Part shown: piece by piece, positions 55,632 through 64,000 of the stretch
Layout of the letters: every line of letters starts with the position of its first letter
Numbering within the stretch: the first letter of the stretch is position 1
NCBI GenBank assembly: GCA_037042915.1
Contig: CM073195.1
Span: forward strand, 4,092,001 to 4,156,000
Origin: Auricularia sp. M13
Lineage: Eukaryota; Basidiomycota; Agaricomycetes; Auriculariales; Auriculariaceae
Direction: 5' to 3'
DNA length: 64,000 nucleotides
Notes under the pieces: model-generated
Told to the model about the DNA's origin: nothing
Databases searched by the model: none
Seen by the model: the letters and a program-made list of their open reading frames with translations, nothing else
Program-made: the position numbers and the translations under genes

Positions 55632-57088
55632 TTAGACATGCTGGAAGAACGTCAGTGAAAGCACCGAGGCTACAATACATACATACCGTGAGGAGGTCGA
55701 GAGGAAAGCCGGCGCTCGAGTCCAAGGCAGCCGCAAGGATAAGTTCGGCGGCCGTGACCCCATCCATGCCGTCCTCGAGCAGAGCATTCAACGCGGCGGG
55801 GGGGTCGAGGTTGGCAAGCATGCGAGCGAAGTTGAGCTCGAGCTGGTCGTTGTCCGCGGCGCGTGCAATCAAGACAGGAAGGCGAGGCGTCTGCCCACCA
55901 GACTCATACTGGGCGGCGATTGTGCGAGCCCTGACCATGCGGCGGCGGTGAGCAGGGCTGAGATCGTCGTCGTCGTTGATTCTGGCATCTGCTATTCAGT
56001 CAGTATCAAGCGGATTTGTGGGAACATAGGGCGTGCTTACCATCGTTGTCCTGAGCGTACGGCCGCGAGGAGCCGGCCAGTCGGCCTGCGTGGCCTGCTG
56101 CCTTCCTGCGGCGACCCCACAACTCGAGGTGCGGCTTCGCCATCCGCTCGCGAATGAAGTCCACGATGTGACGGTGCGGCTCGACCCACTCGTCGGCGAT
56201 AGCAAAAGTACCGGGAGTAGGACCAGGAATGCGATGAGGGGCGGGGATGTGAATGTAGCGGAAAGTGATGTCGTCCGGGTCGATGACCCGGACGACCGTC
56301 TCGTCGTTCTCGTCGAGGCGCTCGAGATTGTTCGGGTTGGCATGCGGGCTGACGACGTAAGAAAGAACAAGGCTGCCCGTCTGATATTCAAAGGTATAGA
56401 GCTACAATACAATCAGTATCGATTGGTATGCGGGCAACGGAAAACCAAGCAGACATACCGTGCGCCTGAGGTCCCGTACGAGGCGGGCCGAATGGGCGTT
56501 GCGGTTGTGGGCCTTCTGCTCGTATTGCGCGTCGAAGAGAATGCCGGCGGCGGGCGAATATTCGACCTCGTGGATGATGAAGTCGTTCTGACGTGCGCGA
56601 GCCGCAGCGTGGTCGGCGAGGGAGGTACTGATACCGCGCTCCTCCCGATTCTGTTGCCAGGCGGTGGCCGCCTCGACCGTCAGAAGCTGGCGGTACGGCA
56701 TGACGGGCCAGCGAAGGTCTGATAACCATGAGATACGGAGCAAAGAGGAGGAAATAGAAAAAAGCGTACCGTCCGAGTTGAGGGTCCTGTTGACCCTCTG
56801 ATCCTTGGACAGGCCTCCGGGAGTGGGGCGCAGATCGTCCATGTTGACTCGTCCAGTGCGTGGAGTGCGCGGCGAGCCTGGGGTCCAGAATAGAGGTGCC
56901 GAGGCCGTCGGCGCGCCAGGCTTGGTGGGGCTACGAGAACGCCCGCGCTCCAGCGTCAGGTTGCGCATGGCATCCAAGGGCGGTGTCTGGGGCGGCAGCG
57001 TACGCTTGTGCGAAGGCGTACTCGGCATTTTGGTGGGTTGCGGGTACGGCGGCGGGGACTCGTCCCTGGGCGGTTTTGAGACCTGCAA
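55632..57088 (-). CDS. KDZ accessory protein of unknown function
   Basis: Exons from about 57088 down to the stop at 55632 are linked by in-phase introns near 56769-56720, 56458-56402, 56040-55991 and 55687-55642. The earliest ATG in the first called exon is 57028 (MPSTPSHKRTLPPQTPP). An upstream exon ending near 57132 probably adds a cysteine-pair motif (FCRVCAQPRTATIPLCTAC), but the join is unresolved. The N-terminus is Pro/Arg/Ser-rich (RGRSRSPTKPGAP). The body has WPVMPYRQLLTVEAATAW, LYTFEYQTGSLVLSYV, FRYIHIPAPHRIPGPTP and DEWVEPHRHIVDFIRERM. The C-terminal part has a long run of short helices (LARMLANLDPPAALNALL). I recognise no family. Confidence 0.65.
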
Positions 57089-57288
57089 CAGTCGTTAGTG
57101 ACTGCCAGTAGTTCAAGAAAAGTAGACTCACCATTTGGAGACCTATCGGCGCGCTGGCAAGCACGCGGTGCACAGCGGGATGGTTGCGGTTCGAGGTTGA
57201 GCGCAGACACGGCAAAATCCGACGGCGTCGTGAAACGTTCAAGATAATTGTTACCACGGATTTGAGGAGATTGAAGGCATCTCAGCGA

Positions 57289-57985
57289 CGGGAAATGGTT
57301 GAAATAATGCTTTGAAACATACCTATTCGAAAAAGAAAGCAGAAAATAGAGACGGTATGGCTAGGAAATGGGAAACACTGGTCGTTAGTCAACAGCGACA
57401 ACGACAAGACGAGAACCACACAAGATCGTGCGGTAACTGCACCTGTGACGCCGGGTTGACCTGGAAATATAAAGCTCGTTGTCAGAGAGGTGAGAATACG
57501 TGAGGAGATGTGGGACTGCACCTTCGATGACACGTTCAGTTGCGTGCATGAACAGCCGCAACATGCTCTTCGAAGCACGTGCAGATGGGACAATCGGGCC
57601 TGAGACTGCGTGTCATTGTGAGCTGTTGAAAATGGAGGGCACAATGTACGTACTTTGCCACGAGAAGAACAGAGTATTCGTCGAACATGGCGAGTTCGAC
57701 GAGGTGTGCAAGAGTGAGTACTGGCCGGCAACCGGCCAGTCCTTACGCCGACAGCGTCTCGGGTGGCATATCAGAGGGCAAGGGAGCTACTGCAGCACAG
57801 CTGCTGTGTTCTTAAGTCATGAGAGACGCACCACGTGAACGTACGGGGCCGCACGAAGGCCGCATGCAATCTGTCCTCATCACTAGTCCCACATGTTCGG
57901 TGCCAGCAGTTGATCTTCGATGGACAGACAGGAGCTCGATTTCAGGGGCAACAGGGGTTCATTCGGGCTCTAGCATACATGCAGC
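57289..57985. other. Spacer between KDZ genes
   Basis: Non-coding as far as I can see; it probably holds the promoter of the 55632-57088 gene, which is transcribed leftwards, and the 3' flank of the transposase gene. Confidence 0.5.
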
Positions 57986-60900
57986 CTACAATTCTAAGCG
58001 TCCTATATAATCTTGTACAGCGAGGAGTTGTTCGGCCAGGTCATCATCGAGCTCTTCACCGCTTCCCTCGTCCTCATCGCCGTCTCGCTCGTCCGCATCC
58101 GCGTCATCATGGCCAGAAGAATCTTGTTCGGAGGCCGACGACGTATCAGACGCAGCAGAAGATGGAGCAGCGCCTTCTCGTGACCCTGGGACCAGGCAGT
58201 CATTGACGTACGCCGCGAGACCAGGCCGCTGCCCCAGCTTCGCGATGCGCGCCATGTGGATCGCGTTGACCGCACAGCGTCGCCGCTGCAAGCGCGTGAC
58301 CTCCCCAACGAGCGGGTGATCGAGTTCCCTGAGCTCTCGAAGAACACGTTCGAGCTCAGCTTCCTCGTCGCGAATCGAGGTGACGAGCCGGCGAAGCTCG
58401 AGCTTGCAGCGGACGAGCTCCTCGCGGGCACGCTGGACTTTGTGGTATTTCATGGCAGCCTCTCGATTGACGGGCACTGCCCACGCGCGTTCGCGCACGT
58501 CGCGCGCCGCGCCAGTTTGAGGAGATCAAACTCCTGCACCTCTGTCCATTCCATGAGCTGCGCAAAGCTCACGGCAGGCGCGGGAGGGTCAAGGCTTTGC
58601 GCCGCGTCGTTGTAGTTTTTCACGGCGGTCGCGATCGCCTTCGAGCGCGTCTTGATATTCTTGCCGATAGCCTCCCGCATCTTGTAGCCTGCGCCGCCGT
58701 TAATAATCCATACCCGCCAATGTCCTGCACACACCTGTTCCGTAGGCATGCGTCTTGGCAAGCTCAAACATGCGTTGAAGCATCAGCAACTCGAGACGAT
58801 CGACAGCGCGCATGTAATCGCGAAGTCGGATCTTCTCGAGCGTCGCCTTATACTCGAGGGACTCCGCGCTCCAGGTGACGTCGACGCGGAGCATCCGCTC
58901 AAGCGATTCGACGTTCGCGAGAGCGGCCATGTACGCCTCGTGCGCGCGCTTCTTCTTGGTGGAGCGCTTCGCGACCGTGCCGCGCGACGCGTTCGCCATG
59001 TCCTCCGGGTTGAAAACGATGAACGCCGACTCGAGCTCGGACCGAGAGTCTTCTGCTTTTGCCCTGAGACGAGTTAGCACGCAGAGGATGAAAAATAACA
59101 TGTCACTTACTTGACCTGCTCCAGCTCGCGCAGCGCTTCGACGTAGTCCATCGCGAGCACGTCTTCCTCGGGTTCAGTCTTCAAGGACTCCAGATAGTTC
59201 TTTTCCTCGACGCGCCAACCCTCGATGGCAGCGTCGGTGAATCCACGGCTGGCCTTGAACTCGTCGATGACGGGTTCAAACTCGTCGATGATGCGCCGTG
59301 CTTGCACGACGTTGTTGCACAAGAAGGTACCTATCAAACATGTCAGACATCACGGACAATGTAGCGCTGGCTACTTACTCAGGGCGGCGTACTTATCCTC
59401 GTCCCACGAAGCCATGAACATGTCGATAAATTGCAAGTAATGGAAATGGGAGGCGTGTCGCACTCCGCCTGCGACGTGGTTGCTTGACGAGAAAAACCGC
59501 TCGCACGTCTCGAGCTCCTCCAAACCGAAGCCCTTGATGTAGAGCGGATGCTCCGTCACCTGGCACAAGCGATTATGCCCGTACCCGTGGAACGAATTCA
59601 TTCGGATTCGGAGGCCCTCGGCCTGCGCGCGTTGACCAAGGGAGCTTCGCGTCAGCGTACCCTGGAGCGCGCACCCAATGTCGGCGGCACCGGTGAGAGG
59701 TGTCAGGCCCGCGTCCATGATGCGGGCAAACATGCCAAGTGGATATTTCGCACTGGAAGGCAATGAGCATGGCAGACAAGCAAGAAGAAGAGTACTCACA
59801 GCTCCCCGCTCTTCCGCATCTCGCAGAACCACATAACGAGGCCGTGGCGGCACAGGGCGACGTAGATGCCCGTCTGGTCGAACATTTCCGGTGCGATTTT
59901 GTACTGGTCGGCTTTGGCAGCCTTCCATCGCGTGGTACACGGGGTGGGCGGCGCATCGTCACCCGGCTCGCCGGGTTCGTCTAATTCATCGATGCTGACA
60001 TTATTGACCGAGTCCTGCGAAGATCGTTAGTATGCGCACGCGATAGTAAGACAGCAACTTACGTCGCCGATCTGCGTAAGGCGGGCGCGGGTCTTGACCT
60101 CATTGGCGTACAGGTCGATGCTTGCGTCGTCGACCTTGTAGTCAGATGTGAAGCGCCGTGGTTCTGCTGTCCCCGCGGCGGCGCTGCGCTTCATCGAGAA
60201 GTTGCCGTCCACGGCGAAAAACCCTGGGATTTCGAGCTCGGGCTCTCCAGCTAGCTACAATGGGCGTTAGCAACAGACAGCAGGCCGGCAGTCAAAGCGT
60301 ACCTTGTATCGACAGGCAGGGCACGCGTTCTTGACGCGCCAGTTCGGCTCCGAGCGCTTGAGGACGATCTTGATGCGAGTGTCAACCTCGCGCCGTATCG
60401 CGAGGAGGACGTCGAACGCCAGCGCGAACTGATCGCGCAGGTGTCGATGATAAGGACGCTGCAAGCCCGTGAGTCTGTTGCAGGCCCGATAAGCGTTTGC
60501 GCATACCTCGTGCCTGTCACAGAGGGCCTTGACGAATTGCTGGATGCCGAGGCGAGGGGCGTGCCGGCGAAGGCGGTAGTAGAAGTCCAAGAGGTCTATT
60601 GAGACCGCAATCGTTGGATCAAGTGGCACGCATGGAAGCAGCCCCGCGCGCGCGAGTGCAACGGCCGCGGGCTCTCCGGGGTTCTGCTTAACGCGGTAAA
60701 GAGGTATATAATCTGTAAACGATGCTCGTTAAATGTATTGACCACAAACAGGTGTCTTGCGTACCGTATTCTCGCACGACGTTGACCTCGAAGAAGGCGT
60801 CACCGTCAGCGGGCTGCGCAGCCACACCACCCGCGGTTTGGGCCCTCCATGTAATGTACGTGTCGACGAGAGCGGGCATGATGCGTGCCCAGGCCGCCTC

Positions 60901-61414
60901 GCGCGCGAGAATACGATCTCGCCAAGTACGCGGGTCGTAGCGGCGGAATGGTACTCTAAGCACTGACTGTTAGCAAAGTCCACGAATAAGTAATCTAAAC
61001 GCACGCAGGCTCAACAAATCGTAGGTACCTATGCTTCAAGGACCTTGGCATGTCCGCGACGTGTACGACGATGGTGTCATCCTCGTCCATCGGCGCGCCG
61101 TGATCCTCGTGCTCAAATGCGCCCGCATGCGCGCCCGCATCATCGGGCACACTAGCAGCCAGAGCCGCTGTACTCGAGGCCCCCGTAGCTGTAGAGTTTT
61201 GTTAGCCAAACAGATGTTGCGCTGCACAACCGAACATACCGCTGTGCAGGTTGTTGCGACGCTGAGTCCAGTGCCGCTCGTTCTCCGCGAGCTCATCCAA
61301 ACCTTTGACCTCCTTGGTAATGCCACTGGGTCGCGATGTACCAGCAGCCGGGTTTCCCCAGCGCATATGGACGACCTTGGAGGACATTGTCGACCTGACG
61401 ACTCTCTTCTTCAT
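57986..61414 (-). CDS. KDZ (Kyakuja-Dileera-Zisupton) transposase
   Basis: About eleven or twelve exons start at ATG 61414 (61414-61240, 61188-61029, 60955-60765, 60712-60507, 60458-60303, 60254-60063, then on to 57986), about 1000 residues in all. Landmarks in order: YDPRTWRDRILAREAAW, CPACRYK, AVDGNFSMKR, PCTTRWKAAKADQ, TGIYVALCRHGLVMW, a DIGC block (GAADIGCALQGTL), SFHGYGHNRLCQ and GFGLEELETCERFFSSSN. They match the family's catalytic core of two Asp and a Glu. After it come long charged coiled-coil segments and an acidic Ser/Asp/Glu tail (DADERDGDEDEGSGEEL). Two joins, near 60015-60063 and near 58460-58500, do not keep frame with the simplest splice sites. Either I missed the right sites or the gene carries small lesions. 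Confidence 0.85.
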
Positions 61415-61767
61415 GGTTGCGCGCGGGTTGACCGTGAGACAGAGCAGAGGATGTGAGCGCCCTCCTGGCGCTTATAAGGCCCGAGGAACGCGAGAGCCGC
61501 GTGGCGTGAAGGTGCGGCGAGGGCAGCATGCATGCTGCGCGCGGTGGGAAGGAGGTTGAGCGCCGGAGTCTCAACGGCACGTGCCAACACATTTTGCACA
61601 GACAAATTCTGGGTGACCCTAGCACACTCATAGGCTCTATTCTTTTTCAAAAAATATATTTGCATACCTTTTAGTTTTCCAAGAGAAAGGCACATGGAAT
61701 TGCTGAGATATCTCTCAGCATTGTCAGTGACGGTGACAGCGATATTGGGATCATATATTCCAGTTCA

Positions 61768-62152
61768 TAAATGTGCTCATTAGATTCAGAATGTAAACTT
61801 TAGTATGATTGCATTTTTTTCGGAGGGAAACGGACGCGAGGCTGCTGGGCTGCTGTCGTCGTCGTCGGCGACGGCGACGGCGATGATGACGGGCAGCGCA
61901 AACAATGCCGGAGGCATTGCTGACAGCGGAGCCGGCGATTTCGGACGGCGGACGGAGATGTGTCTCCGGGCAATCCGCTGACAGAGCTCCCCCGGGCGCC
62001 AGGGCAGCTGGCTTGGCTGGACAGCAGTTTCCAGCAGTAATTAAGCAGAATTACTGCTGTAACTGGTGGGCACGCCAAACCGTTAACATCGGGCGGAAAA
62101 CACAGCCCGGCATTTCCTTATCAACATGATGGAATCGGGTGATGTACAGGTG
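61768..62152 (-). repeat. KDZ terminal inverted repeat, right
   Basis: Reverse complement of 53068-53452, same length of 385 bases. Confidence 0.92.
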
Positions 62153-62998
62153 AGGAAGCCAACCAACACCAAAGAGAGGTCCGGAAGCGATGGGAAAGGC
62201 ATCGGGGAAGTCACCGAGGGTAATCGGGAGCCAGTGGAAGCAATGGGGGGTAAAGGGAGTCAAGGGAGGGTCAAGAAAGAGTGAAGCGTCGCGCCGAAGG
62301 CGCAGAACGACTCCAGACGAAGGGGATAAAGGATGTCCGTGCCTATGGAGGGTATCGGGCGGGTATCCGAGACAGACCGAGGTGTCCTTGCATGTATGCG
62401 CGCACCGACACCGGGGGCGAAAGGCGCCGACGCAATGGCGAGCGCAGCAGCGAGCGCAACGCGTCAGCGAGCGAGGTACGAGCGCACCACCCAACAATCA
62501 ACACTCCCACTCCATCCGGACAGCCTCCGGACCATGGACCATGCCGCGCGCGGACCGAGGAGAGTGTGGCGGCCGAGGTCCGAGGTGCCGGAGCGGTTGA
62601 GCATCCAGGGGACAGAGGGTGAAGGATGTACGTCGGCACGATCGTTGCAGCTTCACCTGTACTCCCAGCGCACACTGGCCATGCAGGGCAATACCCGAGG
62701 TGTGGTGTGCGGCATCTCCGAAGGTGTATGCCATAATGTGACGCCGAGGAGATGGACCGACGAACGGCTACACGCTGGTTGGAAACCAACGCAGCGGTGA
62801 TTGACAACAATGGCAATAGCGCGTCGCATCCAAGGACCGAGGTTGACAGGGGTTCGGTGACGCAGAGAGAAGGTAGCCGAGGTGCCAGCGGTCCAGAGAG
62901 GCATGCGGAACGGGTATATCGGTCCGACGGAGCGGGTGAAGCGGCGAAAGAGATCCAACGGAAGCGGCGTATGGGCAAGATCGCCGCGCACCGTAACA
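62153..62998. repeat. Right LTR, second part
   Basis: Starts with the duplicated AGGAAGCC and continues the LTR as in 49735-50572, ending CACCGTAACA followed by AGGCG. Confidence 0.9.
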
Positions 62999-63003
62999 AG
63001 GCG

Positions 63004-63386
63004 AGGATGTCTGACTATGTATTTCCAGACATTCCTATTATCCTAATGTCAGCTCAGGCATCCCGCAGCGACTGCCTTTCCTAAAATTGCCAGCGTGAGC
63101 ACACAGCGTCAGTACACCTAAAATACTCGACCATTCGTCTGCGTTCACCGTCATTTGAGAATTCCACTGGCAGGGCCAGTCTCGACGAACTCATCGGCGA
63201 TTTTTGCGGTCATCTTCATTAAGTGCGTCAACTGTCTTCTCTCGGGCACCGCGGCTGGCATGATCTTCGTGGATTACTAGTCTTAGAGCTGCTGTCAGAG
63301 CTGCTCCGTCGTGGACGAGATCGGTCGGTACAAAGCCATTGCCGGTCACCTGTGCTGGATTCACCAAGCACCAGCAGCCTCAAAAA
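63004..63386. other. Flank, promoter region of the M35 remnant
   Basis: No gene seen; this is unique sequence right of the LTR element. Confidence 0.45.
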
Positions 63387-63790
63387 ATGCTCTTAACTGT
63401 TCTTTTTTGCCTCGCTTTTGCCGCAGCCAGCGTCGCAGCCCGCCGCGAGCTCTCTGTCTCGCTCACATTGGCAGGGCACGCTTCGAAGATGCCGCCCGTT
63501 TTGAAGATGCCGCCCGTACGACGGTTTCTTCCACGATTACCAACAGAGGCGACGCTCTTAGATAGTCCCAGCTTTCTGGACAAGCAACAGCTGGCAGTGG
63601 TCACCCCAACACTCAATCCGCAGCCGGCCCTTCTTGTGACTTCTACTGCTCCGTCGAGGCGAAGTCGGTGATCTCTTCAGCAGCGACCACTGCCGACGCA
63701 CTGCTGACGGGCGCCCGCCAACTCGAATTCCACGCCGCGCTACACAGAGTTGTTCGGGTATTTCGCGCACGCCGCCCTCTGACGCGTTTT
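63387..63790 (+). pseudogene. Broken M35 protease paralogue
   Basis: ATG 63387 starts a signal peptide (MLLTVLFCLAFAAASVAA) followed by RRELSVSLTLAGHAS, matching the start of the gene at 23137 (ALSVSLSGAAS). An 18-base tandem duplication (GAAGATGCCGCCCGT unit, about 63487-63522) follows, and the frame then changes: VSSTITNRGDAL matches VSARVTNTGDET in another frame, and STPRYTELFG near 63730 matches TSRYTTWFG. The zinc-binding region is absent; similarity ends shortly before the inverted-repeat element at 63835. It is a host-gene remnant, truncated and frameshifted. Confidence 0.7.
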
Positions 63791-63834
63791 TGCGGCGCTG
63801 GGCCGTTCATCCTTCAGCACATACACATACGCGT

Positions 63835-64000
63835 TAGGGTGCTGTTAAAAACTCCCCGGGAGTTTTTAACATGTTTTTAACAAAACCTGTTATTAACACG
63901 GTGTTAAAAACACTGTTAATAACAAACTTACATAATATAACCAAGGAAGCTCAGAAAGTCAGTAATGACCCAATTATGACCCTTTGTAAGTGTTCTTGTC
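63835..64000. mobile_element. Start of a MITE-like element, cut by the window edge
   Basis: Begins TAGGGTGCTGTTAAAAACT, a hAT-like end, then a palindrome (GTTAAAAACTCC and its complement around CCG) and many GTTAATAAC/GTTAAAAAC words. The other end and the target duplication lie beyond the window. Confidence 0.45.

Larger units (their letters stand above)
53068..62152 (-). mobile_element. KDZ DNA transposon, 9.1 kb, three genes
   Basis: Terminal inverted repeats of 385 bases at 53068-53452 and 61768-62152, starting CACCTGTACATC. They are identical wherever I compared them, including a 92-residue antisense frame present in both. The 8-base target duplication AGGAAGCC lies at 53060-53067 and 62153-62160. 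Three multi-exon genes lie inside, all on the minus strand: a Kyakuja-Dileera-Zisupton transposase and two accessory genes. Identical ends and an intact target duplication within the LTR of another young element make this a very recent insertion. Confidence 0.9.
49548..62998. mobile_element. Young non-autonomous LTR element, split by a KDZ transposon
   Basis: Bounded by the 5-base target duplication AGGCG (49543-49547 and 62999-63003). It starts TGTCACGGTG and ends CACCGTAACA. Left LTR 49548-50572; non-coding interior 50573-52881; right LTR from 52882, interrupted by the KDZ transposon (53068-62152) and continuing to 62998. Without the insert the element is about 4.4 kb. The two LTRs are nearly identical, so insertion was recent. 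The interior holds no gag or pol, so it depended on another element (LARD-like). A purine-rich run precedes the right LTR. Confidence 0.88.

Overview
The window is nuclear DNA of a mushroom-forming basidiomycete (Agaricomycetes). The evidence is short GT-AG introns of about 43-72 bases, often with a CTAAC/CTGAC branch point, in nearly every gene; families typical of this class (DUF6593, F-box/LRR, alpha-kinase, M35 protease, integrase-core proteins, KDZ transposase); and a dense, young transposon load. I lean towards an Agaricales genome rich in repeats but cannot name the species.

Positions 1-26 kb are mostly host genes: a DUF6593 protein, a dead alcohol dehydrogenase (ADH) fragment, a small Pro/Arg-rich protein, an F-box protein, an intact zinc-independent ADH with seven introns, a broken F-box-like gene, a two-finger C2H2 protein, a small beta-trefoil-like protein, a twelve-exon gene joining an ENTH (epsin) domain, a protein kinase and a WD40 propeller, an M35 protease-like secreted protein that has lost its catalytic glutamate, and an intronless LRR-like protein. 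Positions 26-44 kb hold a hAT-like MITE, an alpha-kinase with a zinc-ribbon start, an integrase-core (DDE) gene, a three-pass membrane protein, a glutathione S-transferase, and a second kinase-WD40 fusion on the minus strand with a large fold-back repeat directly upstream. A solo LTR lies at 42.1 kb.

Positions 44.8-63 kb are a nest of mobile elements. A DIRS-type retroelement (44787-49508) is followed 40 bases later by a young LTR element (49548-62998, target duplication AGGCG) with LTRs of about 1.03 kb and a non-coding interior. Its right LTR was split by a 9.1-kb KDZ DNA transposon (53068-62152) with 385-base terminal inverted repeats and the 8-base target duplication AGGAAGCC. The KDZ element carries its transposase and two further multi-exon genes. 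The last kilobase has a broken M35 paralogue and the start of another short inverted-repeat element.

The host genes do not form one pathway. The recurring theme is signalling kinases: two kinase-WD40 fusions and one alpha-kinase lie within 24 kb. The ENTH-kinase-WD40 protein is the strongest candidate for something undescribed, and the three-gene KDZ element is the strongest structural find. All exon models are hand-made from splice signals and frame continuity. Those for the ADH, C2H2, F-box, DUF6593, GST, integrase-core and both kinase-WD40 genes close in frame throughout; the alpha-kinase middle and two KDZ transposase junctions do not.
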